Assembly (NCBI GenBank): GCA_038121105.1
Contig: JAYONB010000001.1
Location: forward strand, 364,942-428,941
Length of the DNA: 64,000 nt
Direction: 5' to 3'
DNA from: CALJDF01 sp038121105
GTDB lineage: Bacteria; Pseudomonadota; Alphaproteobacteria; SHVP01
In this document: one piece after another, positions 18,528 to 26,689 of the stretch
How the letters are laid out: each line of letters begins with the position of its first letter
Numbering within the stretch: the first letter of the stretch is position 1
The notes under the pieces: generated by a model
Told to the model about the DNA's origin: nothing
Databases searched by the model: none
The model's input: only the letters and a program-made list of their open reading frames with translations
Program-made: the position numbers and the translations under genes

Positions 18528-19511
18528 CTAGAGGAGACCGAGTGCCCCGATGTGGCGCCGGGTTCGGTCGCCGAACCAATCCAGATCGGGATTGAGTAAC
18601 GGCGTATGGCCGACCGCGTTCACGTTGCCGGCAAAACCGATCAGGAAGCGCAGCTCTTTGGCGGCATAGAACAGCGGCATCAATTCGCGTTCGGCTTCGG
18701 TAAACGGACGTTCTCGTTCGTAGCCCGCCACGAAGGCTTCGTTGATCGCTTCGTCGATGTTGCCGATGTAGTGATTGGCCCAGACGAAACTGTTGATCTC
18801 GGCGGCCCAATGATCGACCCCGCAATTGTCGAAATCGAGCAGCACGATCTCGTCGTTCTCGATGAAGGCGTTGTAGATGTGGAAATCGCCATGGCTCGGG
18901 CCCTTGGGCACATCCGACTCGGGCAAAGCCTCGAGCGCTTTGGCGACGGCATCGACGGCCTGGGCATACCACGCGCCGTCGCCGTCGCGGTGCGCGACCA
19001 TGCGCTGCAACGCGGGCAATCCGCGACGTAACTGCCCCCCACTATCGATGTTGCGCCCTCGGTTGGGCGCGAAGCCCTTGGCCACGACGTGCAAGCGACC
19101 GAACATCGCGCCCAAGCGTTCGGCCATGCCGGTGTTGAGGTTGTCGGCGAACGGGGCGCCCGCCGCCCATTGGAACAACGAGAGGTGCCGCCGACCTTCC
19201 GGCGCGTCGAGCGGGACGTAGAACGCGCCGTCGCGGGTTGGGATCGGCGCCGGTACCGGGATGTCGGCGGCATCGAGAAACTTGAGGAATTGGGTTTCGT
19301 AGTCGACATCGGCTTCGCTGCGAAATCCTGAGCGCCACACACGACTGGCGAAGGTTTCCCCGCCGGCTCGGATCAAATAGACATCGTTCATCCCGCGGGT
19401 CAGTAGTTCGCACTGAACCGGTGGCGGCAGATCGTAGGCATCGACGATGCGCTCACGAAGGGACGGCGAATCGAGAATCGAATGCGCGATCGGGAGAACC
19501 TGTGCGGACAT
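18528..19511 (-). CDS. Aminoglycoside phosphotransferase-fold kinase, copy 2
   Basis: 327 residues. Catalytic HGDFHIYNAF and metal-binding LDFDNCG. I place the start at ATG 19511: AAGGA lies six bases upstream and the N-terminus then aligns with copy 1; the TTG six bases further up is too close to the ribosome site. First gene of a tight minus-strand operon with two MFS transporters. Close in look to the homoserine-kinase II-like members of the fold. Confidence 0.88.
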   Translation of the reverse strand: MSAQVLPIAHSILDSPSLRERIVDAYDLPPPVQCELLTRGMNDVYLIRAGGETFASRVWRSGFRSEADVDYETQFLKFLDAADIPVPAPIPTRDGAFYVPLDAPEGRRHLSLFQWAAGAPFADNLNTGMAERLGAMFGRLHVVAKGFAPNRGRNIDSGGQLRRGLPALQRMVAHRDGDGAWYAQAVDAVAKALEALPESDVPKGPSHGDFHIYNAFIENDEIVLLDFDNCGVDHWAAEINSFVWANHYIGNIDEAINEAFVAGYERERPFTEAERELMPLFYAAKELRFLIGFAGNVNAVGHTPLLNPDLDWFGDRTRRHIGALGLL

Positions 19512-19676
19512 AAACAATCCTTGCCAAGGGGTTAGAGCGATGGGGCCCGGGTAGTCTAGGGTGCTGACCCCCGCTTCACCATAACCGGCACCCGCGTGGT
19601 TTGAGTGGACAAGGACGGCAATGGCCGCCTATTCCTTCCTGATCCCATCCTGCCCGATAGACCCGCGGAGACCACC

Positions 19677-20318
19677 ATGCGGCTGACCCCTAGCGAAACC
19701 GATGCTTTGATCGTCATCGATGTGCAGAACGATTTCTGTCCCGGGGGGACGCTCGCCGTGGCGAGTGGAGACGACGTGGTGCCGGTTATCAACAGGTTGC
19801 AGGGTCACTTCGCTAACATCGTGCTGACCCAGGATTGGCACCCTGCCGACCACACCTCGTTCGCGAGCGGACACCCCAAGAAAAAGCCCTTCGACACCGT
19901 GAGCGTGGCCTATGGCGATCAGACTTTATGGCCAGACCATTGCGTACAAGGCACGCCCGGCGCGGACTTTCATCCCGACCTCGACCGCGACCACGCCCAG
20001 TTGGTGATTCGCAAAGGGTTTCGGTCGGCGGTGGACTCCTATTCGGCGTTTTTCGAGAACGACCGCACGACGCCGACCGGTCTGACGGGGTACCTGCGCG
20101 AACGCGGCATCGATCGGGTTTTCCTCGTCGGCCTCGCCACCGACGTATGCGTGCGCTTTAGCGCGATGGACGCGCGCAACCACGGGTTCGATACGGTGTT
20201 GATCCTGGACGGCTGCCGAGGCTTGAGCGACGAAGCCGTCAACGACGCGCTGGCGGCGATGAAAGAAGCCGGGGTCCGAGTGATTGAATCGTTCGCCGTG
20301 ACCGGGTTGGCGGTATGA
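19677..20318 (+). CDS. pncA: Nicotinamidase PncA
   Basis: Hydrolyses nicotinamide to nicotinate in NAD salvage. 213 residues from ATG 19677, which has GGAG seven bases upstream. The catalytic triad is visible: Asp in VIDVQNDF, Lys in VIRKGF, and Cys in GLATDVCV. The metal site is D-x-H-x3-H in TQDWHPADH. The stop codon overlaps the start of the broken PLP-enzyme gene (ATGA), so the two were once coupled. Confidence 0.94.
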   Translation: MRLTPSETDALIVIDVQNDFCPGGTLAVASGDDVVPVINRLQGHFANIVLTQDWHPADHTSFASGHPKKKPFDTVSVAYGDQTLWPDHCVQGTPGADFHPDLDRDHAQLVIRKGFRSAVDSYSAFFENDRTTPTGLTGYLRERGIDRVFLVGLATDVCVRFSAMDARNHGFDTVLILDGCRGLSDEAVNDALAAMKEAGVRVIESFAVTGLAV

Positions 20319-21280
20319 CCCACTTGGTCACGCTGGCGGAGATCCAAACCGCGCACGATCATTTGCCCGACATCATCCGGCGTACGCCCATTGTACCGCT
20401 GGCGCGCACAGCAGCCGAGGTCGGCCACGAGGCGCTGTTCTTGAAACTAGAGAACCTGCAAGTGACGGGCGCCTAAAAGGTACGGGCTGCGTTCAACATG
20501 ATCCGGGTTTTGGGGCCCGAAAACCTCAAACGTGGATTGGTCCTGACCTCGTCGGGCAATTTCGCGCAGGCCTTCGCGCTGGCGGGACGCATGTTCGGCG
20601 TACCGATCGTGGTCGTGATGATGGACCGCACCAGTCCGTTCAAGGTCGAGGCGGCGCGCGGCTATGGAGCGGAGGTGGTGTTCTGCGGCGACGACGCCCT
20701 AGCGCGCCAACCGACCGCCGAACGGCTCGCCGCCGAACGCGGGATGACGGTGATCGATACCTGGGAAGAACGCCCCATCCCGGCCGGGCATGGCAGCATC
20801 GGGCTGGAGTTGCTGGAACAAGCGCCCAACATCGAATGCGTGCTGGCACCGGTCAGCAGTAGTGGGTTGATCGCGGGGGTCGCCACCGCCATCAAGGAAA
20901 GCGCGCCGCATGTGTCGGTGATCGGCGTGCAGCCCGAATGCGCGAACGCGGCCTATGTGTCCCGCCAAAAGGGCGCGCCAACGACAATCGACTATTGGGA
21001 CAGCATGGCGGACGGACTATCGGCGGTGCGGCCCGGGGCGTTTCCGTTTGCCCATGTGCAGCGCTATGTCGACGACATCGTATTGGTGAGCGAAGGCGAG
21101 ATCGCAGACGCGTTTCGCACACTGTTGTTTCGCGGCAAGGTATTGGGCGAACCGGCCGGTGTCGTCGCCGCGGCAGGATTTCTGTCGGGCAAGGTGGCGC
21201 AAGATCGGAAGACGGTGGCCTTGTTGACCGGCGGCAACGTCGTGCCCGAGGTGGCGCAACGGCTGTTGGCGAACGCCTAG
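20315..21280 (+). pseudogene. Threonine dehydratase/serine racemase-like PLP enzyme, interrupted by a nonsense codon
   Basis: A fold-type II PLP enzyme frame of about 321 residues, starting at ATG 20315 (ATGA overlap with pncA). The first 53 residues end KLENLQVTGA and are followed by TAA (20474-20476), then in the same frame KVRAAFNM, where the Lys is the PLP Schiff-base residue of the usual TGS-F-K-R motif. The rest is intact: TSSGNFAQAFALAG, and LLTGGNVV near the end. The glycine loop that holds the PLP phosphate is SSSG where GGGG is usual, a second sign of decay or divergence. The downstream ATG 20498 would give a 260-residue piece without the catalytic Lys. A sequencing error at one base is the main alternative. 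Confidence 0.85.
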
Positions 21281-22074
21281 CTTTTCTTTTTCTTGGCGGC
21301 GGCTTTGCGGAATTGCGGTTTGCGCTTGGCGCGAAAGGCGCGCTCCCCTTCCCGTCCCTCGGGCGAATCGTAGTAAAGGCGGACCGCGATGTTGCCGAGG
21401 TTGGACAGCCCGCGAATGGACTCGGTCTCGGCGTTGAACGCTCGCTTGCCGAGCGCAATCGCCGTCGGGCTCATTTGCAGTATTTCGTCGCACCAGCGAC
21501 GCACTTCGGCATCGAGTTGGGCATCGGGCACGACCGCATTCACGAGGCCCATCTCCATTGCCTCTCGTGCCGAATATTGACGACACAGGAACCAAATCTC
21601 TTTGGCCTTTTTTTGCCCGACATGGCGGGCCAGCAGGTTGGTGCCGAAGCCTGGATCGATCGAGCCCATCTTGGGCCCGACCTGACCGAATACCGCGCTC
21701 TCACCGGCGATGGTGAGGTCGCAAATCGTAGCCAGGACGTTGCCGCCGCCGATGCACCAGCCGCGCACCTTGGCGATCACCGGCTTAGGCGCGTCGCGCA
21801 TGATTGCGTGAAGTTCTTCGACAGGCAGACCGATCGTGCCGCGCCCGTCGTAGGCGCCGTCATGCGCACCTTGGTCGCCACCGGACGAGAACGCCTTGGT
21901 CCCCGCACCGGTCAGGACAATAACGCCAATGTCGTCGTTCCATGCAGCCCTGTTGAAAGCATCGACCATTTCTTCGCAGGTTTGCCCCCGAAAGGCGTTG
22001 TGCACGCGCGGCCGATTGATGGTGATCGTCGCGACGTTCTTGCGGACGGCGTATTTGATGTCTTTGTAGGCCAC
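21277..22074 (-). CDS. MenB/BadI-type crotonase (2-ketocyclohexanecarboxyl-CoA hydrolase-like)
   Basis: 265 residues. Three blocks, NAFRGQTCEEM, SSGGDQGAHDGAYDGRG and GQVGPKMGSIDPG, match from memory the BadI ring-cleaving hydrolase of anaerobic benzoate degradation and the related MenB naphthoyl-CoA synthases; the RxYD-like YYDSPEGREG near the end fits too. BadI opens 2-ketocyclohexane-carboxyl-CoA to pimelyl-CoA. A Lys-rich tail (KAAAKKKKS) ends the protein. It starts one base after the CoA-ligase stop, which supports a role on a CoA thioester. No menaquinone genes are near. Confidence 0.82.
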   Translation of the reverse strand: MAYKDIKYAVRKNVATITINRPRVHNAFRGQTCEEMVDAFNRAAWNDDIGVIVLTGAGTKAFSSGGDQGAHDGAYDGRGTIGLPVEELHAIMRDAPKPVIAKVRGWCIGGGNVLATICDLTIAGESAVFGQVGPKMGSIDPGFGTNLLARHVGQKKAKEIWFLCRQYSAREAMEMGLVNAVVPDAQLDAEVRRWCDEILQMSPTAIALGKRAFNAETESIRGLSNLGNIAVRLYYDSPEGREGERAFRAKRKPQFRKAAAKKKKS

Positions 22075-22075
22075 G

Positions 22076-23635
22076 TTAGGTCTGTCCTTCCCAGTAGGGT
22101 TTGCGCAGCTCCGCCTTCATGACTTTGCCCGCCGGATTGCGTGGCAGCGCCTCGCACACCTCGATCGCCGCAATGCGCTGATGTTTTCCCAATTGGTCGT
22201 TGGCCCAGGTGCGCATCGCCTCAAGGTCGGGCGTGACCCCTGGCGTGGGGACGATCAAGGCTAGAGGGGTTTCGCCCCACCGTTCGTGCGGGATGCCGAT
22301 CACGCAAAGATCGTAGACATCGGCGTGCGCCCCGAGGACGCGCTCAATGTCGGCGGGGAACACGTTGTAGCCGCCGGACACGATCATGTCCTTCTTGCGA
22401 TCGAGCAGGTAGAGAAAGCCGTCGTCGTCGAGGCGACCGATGTCGCCGGAGCGCAAGAACGTCCGGTCGGACTCGGGGTCGCGCCAGATCGCGGCCTCGG
22501 TCTGTTCCGGGCTATTGTGATAGCCCTTCATCAAGATAGGGCTGTGCCCGACAATCTCGCCGGCCTCGCCCCGAGGCAGCTCGACGCCTGCATCGTCGAT
22601 GATGCGGATATCATTGCCCAGCATGGGGCGCCCGACCGACACGATCTTTTCGGGCAGATCTTCGGGGCGAACGATGGTCGCAAAACCTTCGGTCAGGCCG
22701 TAGACCTCGTAATAGCCGCAGGGAAATTTTTCGAGCATGCGGCGCTTGATCCCTTCGCGCATGTGCGAACCGACGGTGGCGAGCGTTTTCAACGTGGAGA
22801 GGTCGCATGTCTCGGCGGCTGGCGAGTCGAGAATCGCTTGATACTGCGCCGGCACCATGACCGTTGCAGTGCCCCGCCACTTGTCGACCAGTCGGCACCA
22901 CTCTTCGGCTTCGAACTTGGGCATGATCACGCTGGTGGCACCGAACAGAAAGGCGCACAGCAGGAGTGTCCAAGCCGTGTTGGAATGCAGCGCCGTGGTG
23001 ACGATGAAAACCGAATCGGTGTTGAAGTGCTGTTCGGCGCTCATCAGGTAGGCGTGGTTGATACGGCAATAGTGGGTGAGGACGATCCCTTTGGGGACGC
23101 CTGTGGTGCCGGAGGAATAGATCAAGCACGCATCGTCGTCGGGTTGGTTGACGATCGGTGGCGGCGTGTCGCTGGCGGCGTTGCGCCAGCCGTCCAACGC
23201 ACGCCATTCAGCGGGTGCCGCGCCAATCGCAATGTAGGCGTCGGCCGCAACATCAAGTAGACCGCGGATCGAATCTATGCGCTCAAGGTAGGCGTCGCTG
23301 ACGATCAAGACCTTGGCGGCGCAATCGTTGATCATCGTCGCCAGGCTGTCGGCGGTCACAATGGTGGGAAGCGAGGCGACCGCCGCACCCGCTTTAAGGG
23401 TGCCGAAGTAGGCCGCGATGGCCTCGTTGCTGTTGTCGGCGAGAATGCCGACTTTGTCCCCGCGCCCGACCCCCATAGCCCGTAGGGCGTGCGCGATCTG
23501 GTTCTGTTGCCGGTCGAAGGCGCCCCAACTCAGGACGACGTCATTGCAAACCAATGCGGGTTTGTCGGGATGGCGCGCCGCGTGCAGCGCCATATGTTCG
23601 GGCACGAGGATGGATGGAATATCAAATCGGGTCAT
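22076..23635 (-). CDS. Acyl-CoA synthetase (AMP-forming)
   Basis: 519 residues of the ANL superfamily: P-loop YSSGTTGVPKG, VYGLTEG (A5), RSGDIGRLDDDGFLYLLDRKKD (A7-A8), and the catalytic Lys in NPAGKVMK near the C-terminus. It activates a carboxylate as its CoA ester. Together with the BadI-like crotonase immediately downstream it suggests use of a cyclic or aromatic acid, but the acid is not known. Single-gene start at ATG 23635. Confidence 0.93.
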   Translation of the reverse strand: MTRFDIPSILVPEHMALHAARHPDKPALVCNDVVLSWGAFDRQQNQIAHALRAMGVGRGDKVGILADNSNEAIAAYFGTLKAGAAVASLPTIVTADSLATMINDCAAKVLIVSDAYLERIDSIRGLLDVAADAYIAIGAAPAEWRALDGWRNAASDTPPPIVNQPDDDACLIYSSGTTGVPKGIVLTHYCRINHAYLMSAEQHFNTDSVFIVTTALHSNTAWTLLLCAFLFGATSVIMPKFEAEEWCRLVDKWRGTATVMVPAQYQAILDSPAAETCDLSTLKTLATVGSHMREGIKRRMLEKFPCGYYEVYGLTEGFATIVRPEDLPEKIVSVGRPMLGNDIRIIDDAGVELPRGEAGEIVGHSPILMKGYHNSPEQTEAAIWRDPESDRTFLRSGDIGRLDDDGFLYLLDRKKDMIVSGGYNVFPADIERVLGAHADVYDLCVIGIPHERWGETPLALIVPTPGVTPDLEAMRTWANDQLGKHQRIAAIEVCEALPRNPAGKVMKAELRKPYWEGQT

Positions 23636-23792
23636 GGGGCGCAGTGTTGCGGTGCATCACGCAACGTGCAACCCCGGTCGACGCATCGTGCCAGCCACCA
23701 CGGCTTGGGCGGAACTAAGAACCCTTCGCATCTCTGACCCTTGGACCTAGAATTGCAGTCGACGGGGCATATCGCCCTCTTGGGAGGAACCG

Positions 23793-25334
23793 ATGAAACG
23801 ATTGTTTAAACGTGCGAGTGCAACCGCCCTCGCCGCCTCTGTAGCTTTTGGTGTTTTGGGAACCGCTCAGGTTGCGCAGGCGCAAGACAAGGTATTGCGT
23901 GTGGCGCATTACGGGTTCAACCCGCAAAAAGGTCGCTTCGAGATGGCGTTCGGCGCACAGTCCACCCTGCCGCTGATGGCTTTTGCCGATAGCATGACCT
24001 ATCTCAATCCGAACGGCTCGGTTGATCCGGGTCTGGCGACCTCGTGGGAAGTCAAAGACGACACGACCTGGATATTCAAAATCCGTCAGGGCGTGAAATT
24101 TCATAACGGCGCACCGATGACCGCCGAACAGGTCGTTAAGAACGTCGAGTTCCTCGTCAACGACGACGCCGGCAAGACAAGCATCTCGTCGCGGTTCCTG
24201 GGGCTTGCGGGCGCCAAAAAGATCGACGCCAATACCGTCGAGATTACGACTAAAAACCCCAATCCAATTCTCGACCGGTGGTTCGCATTGTTCCGGATTA
24301 TGGACGCGGACTATCAGAAAGACGTCGGGATCGAAGGATTCACGGTGAAACCGATCGGCACCGGACCGTTCAGAGTTACGAATTGGACGGGCGAAGCGAT
24401 GGCGGCCGAGAAATTTGCCGATGCGTGGCGACCGGCCAAAGTCGACCGGCTCGAAATCACCGCCCTCACCGAGACGGCGGCGCGCGTTGCCGCGCTTCAG
24501 TCCGGTCAGGTCGATATCGCCTGGTTGGTAAGCCCCGACGACATCGCCCGGCTCGATAGCGCCGGTAAGAAGGTGCAGATCACCCAGAACTTCGAAGTCG
24601 TTTCGTTCAAGTTCAACACAATTCCCGAACGCACGACGGCCGACAATTCGCCGATCTTGGACCGGCGCGTCCGGCAGGCGATCAACTACGCAATCAATCG
24701 CGATCAATACGTCAAGGAAGTGCTGGGCGGGCTCTATGTCACCGCTGGGCAGTCCGCCGCCAGCACCGTCGCGGGCCACCAAGACGACATCAAACCGTAT
24801 CCCTACGATCCGGAGCGCGCCAAGAAGCTGCTGGCCGAGGCCGGTTACGGCGACGGATTGAACCTGGTGATGGAGTTGATTCCGACCTCGACGGATTACA
24901 CCAACACCTCGCAGTTCATCGCCACCAGCTTGCAGCGGGTCGGGATCAATCTCGAACTGCGGCAAATCGCGCTTGCCGACTTGTTGGGCAAGTTGCGCGG
25001 TCAAAAACCCTGGGACGGGCACATGTGGATGGGACTGGTCGAGTCCTTCCCGACCGGCGACGTGATGCGCCCCTTTGCGACAGACTCGTGCGCGTTTTTC
25101 GGCGCATTCATCTGTGACAAGGATATCCAGCCGACCATCGACGCGGCAAACACCGAATTCGACCCGGCGAAACGGGCCGAACTGGTGCGCAAAGTCGTCA
25201 AGCATTACCACGACGAAGCGTTGATTTCGTACATGTACGAGCGCACCGTCATCGACGGGCTCGCATCCAATGTGAAGAACTACCGTCTGTTCAACCGTGC
25301 GATCAATTGGCACGAAATCGAACTCGGCGGTTAA
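23793..25334 (+). CDS. ABC transporter substrate-binding protein, family 5, second copy
   Basis: 513 residues. GGGAGG nine bases upstream of the ATG and a signal peptide ending near VAQAQ. Family features: VRQAINYAINRDQYV and YDPERAKKLLAEAGYGDG. Like the protein at 3295 it has no permease genes nearby and is followed by its own terminator. Its neighbourhood (CoA ligase, D-aminoacylase-like protein) hints at uptake of an acylated amino acid or peptide, inference only. Confidence 0.92.
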   Translation: MKRLFKRASATALAASVAFGVLGTAQVAQAQDKVLRVAHYGFNPQKGRFEMAFGAQSTLPLMAFADSMTYLNPNGSVDPGLATSWEVKDDTTWIFKIRQGVKFHNGAPMTAEQVVKNVEFLVNDDAGKTSISSRFLGLAGAKKIDANTVEITTKNPNPILDRWFALFRIMDADYQKDVGIEGFTVKPIGTGPFRVTNWTGEAMAAEKFADAWRPAKVDRLEITALTETAARVAALQSGQVDIAWLVSPDDIARLDSAGKKVQITQNFEVVSFKFNTIPERTTADNSPILDRRVRQAINYAINRDQYVKEVLGGLYVTAGQSAASTVAGHQDDIKPYPYDPERAKKLLAEAGYGDGLNLVMELIPTSTDYTNTSQFIATSLQRVGINLELRQIALADLLGKLRGQKPWDGHMWMGLVESFPTGDVMRPFATDSCAFFGAFICDKDIQPTIDAANTEFDPAKRAELVRKVVKHYHDEALISYMYERTVIDGLASNVKNYRLFNRAINWHEIELGG

Positions 25335-25341
25335 CGCCTTA

Positions 25342-25376
25342 CGTCCCCGGGGGCCTTGCGCCCTCGGGACGCTTTT
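25342..25376 (+). terminator. Rho-independent terminator
   Basis: A GC-rich stem of about 11 pairs with one bulge (25342-25354 with 25360-25371) followed by CTTTTG. It starts eight bases after the solute-binding protein stop and also faces the convergent WYL regulator gene. Confidence 0.6.
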
Positions 25377-25383
25377 GCGTCCG

Positions 25384-26058
25384 CTAGCGGCGCATCGCCA
25401 AAAAGTCGCCGAGCGAGCGACCCTCGACCTCATCGAACTTCTCCGTGCGCCGGACCAATTGCTCCATCCGATCCAAGCGGAAGCTGCGAAAATCGTCGCG
25501 TGTTTCGCACCAAGCGACCAGCGTCCACGCATATCCCCAATAGAATAGGCCGAGCGGATGCACCGTGCGGCTGGTGGTTTCCCCGTCGGCACGGGTGTAA
25601 CGAAAATCGAGCTTGTAGCGATCGTTCACCGCGCGTCGCGTGACCGCGAGGTTCGACGTGACGGCCGTGTCGGGCATGATGCGCGGTGCGAACAGGGCGC
25701 TTTCGACAATGTTGTTGCGTAGCGGTTCGGGCAGCACCGCTTCTATTTTGGTCAGCGCGCTATGCGCAGCCGAGGCGAGGTCGGGATCGGTCCAGCTTTG
25801 CACGATTCGGGAACCCAGGATCAGGGCCTCGATTTCTTCGGCGTTAAACATTAAAGGCGGAAGATCGAACTTGCGATCCAGAGTGTAGCCGACGCCCGCC
25901 TCGCCGGTGATCGGGACGCCGGTCACGACGAGATCGCTGACGTCGCGATAGATGGTGCGTTCCGAGACTTCGAGTTCTTCGGCAAGCTGTGCCGCCGTCA
26001 TGAAACGGCGCGACCGCAGCATCTGGATAATTTCGAAAAGACGATCGGCGCGACGCAT
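25384..26058 (-). CDS. YafY-family transcriptional regulator (DeoR-type HTH plus WYL domain)
   Basis: 224 residues. The N-terminal HTH (MTAAQLAEELEVSERTIYRDVSDL, about 20-43 in pieces) is followed by the WYL region, where RTVHPLGLFYWGYAWTLVAW and SFRLDRM are the conserved ligand-binding core. Such regulators usually control a neighbouring enzyme gene. Here the VOC gene is 86 bp upstream on the same strand, and a perfect palindrome lies upstream of that. The ligand is not known. Confidence 0.9.
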   Translation of the reverse strand: MRRADRLFEIIQMLRSRRFMTAAQLAEELEVSERTIYRDVSDLVVTGVPITGEAGVGYTLDRKFDLPPLMFNAEEIEALILGSRIVQSWTDPDLASAAHSALTKIEAVLPEPLRNNIVESALFAPRIMPDTAVTSNLAVTRRAVNDRYKLDFRYTRADGETTSRTVHPLGLFYWGYAWTLVAWCETRDDFRSFRLDRMEQLVRRTEKFDEVEGRSLGDFLAMRR

Positions 26059-26144
26059 GGGAGCTCATCAGTTGCGAGGGCGCGGCAAGCGGCGCACCAG
26101 CAGAAATGCTAGTGCGCCAGTCTTGTCGCGTCGAATAGCCCAGA

Positions 26145-26504
26145 TTAGGAACCTGCGCCTTCGCCCTGGTAAAGCGCGATCGTCGCGCCGGCGGGGTCTT
26201 GCAGGACCACGAAACTGCCGGCAGGAATGTCGACTCTCGGTTGGACGACTTTGGCGCCGAGCGATTCCGCCTTTTTCGCCGAGGCATCCAGGTCTTCGAC
26301 CCAAAGGTACGGCAACCAATGCGCCGGCCCGCCGTTCGGCGCGGCAATGCCCGCGAAAGGCTCGGCACCATTCGTAACCATGGTGTAGGTCTGGCCGCCC
26401 AATTCCATATCCGAGAAGCTCCAGCCCATCAGGTCGCCATAGAACGACTTGGCCTTGTCCGGGCTACTGGGGTGCAGCTCCATGTATGCGAACGGGTTTG
26501 TCAT
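26145..26504 (-). CDS. VOC family protein (glyoxalase-like)
   Basis: 119 residues with FAYMELHPSSPDKAKSFYGDLMGW at the start and VLQDPAGATIALYQ at the end, typical of small VOC proteins of the bleomycin-resistance/glyoxalase type. Good ribosome site (GGAG nine bases upstream). It is probably the target of, and co-transcribed with, the WYL regulator downstream. Activity unknown. Confidence 0.88.
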   Translation of the reverse strand: MTNPFAYMELHPSSPDKAKSFYGDLMGWSFSDMELGGQTYTMVTNGAEPFAGIAAPNGGPAHWLPYLWVEDLDASAKKAESLGAKVVQPRVDIPAGSFVVLQDPAGATIALYQGEGAGS

Positions 26505-26560
26505 GAGGGTGTCTCCTGTCGATGTTGTTGCGTAGATGCAGCGCCACCATAGCCACCCCC

Positions 26561-26582
26561 TCCTGACACCCTTGTGTCAGGA
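26561..26582. promoter_or_regulatory. Perfect palindrome, likely operator of the WYL regulator
   Basis: TCCTGACAC-CCTT-GTGTCAGGA: two exact 9-bp arms (26561-26569, 26574-26582) with a 4-bp spacer, between the divergent VOC gene (start 26504) and the D-aminoacylase-like gene (start 26690). No U-tract follows, so a terminator is unlikely. Assignment to the WYL regulator is inference from position. Confidence 0.6.
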
Positions 26583-26689
26583 GAGTACCGGTCGCGTGCG
26601 TTTTCTTTGTTCGGGAGATCGGCGTCTGGGTCGGCTAGGATCGGACCGCGGAACGGCCAGCATGCGCGTTCCGGGGAGGGGAACACGTC

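Noticed and set aside
14488..19511. APH-family genes as antibiotic resistance determinants
   Set aside because: They resemble homoserine-kinase II/choline-kinase-like members, are embedded in a metabolic operon, and show no mobile-element context.
20474..20476. Recoding of the stop codon in the PLP enzyme gene as a programmed event
   Set aside because: The codon is TAA, not TGA (selenocysteine) or TAG (pyrrolysine), and no slippery site or recoding structure is visible; a nonsense mutation or base error is simpler.
23715..25592. Open frame of 625 codons on the minus strand opposite the second solute-binding protein gene
   Set aside because: Its translation has no family features and mirrors the GC-rich third positions of the plus-strand gene, which has a signal peptide, ribosome site and terminator.
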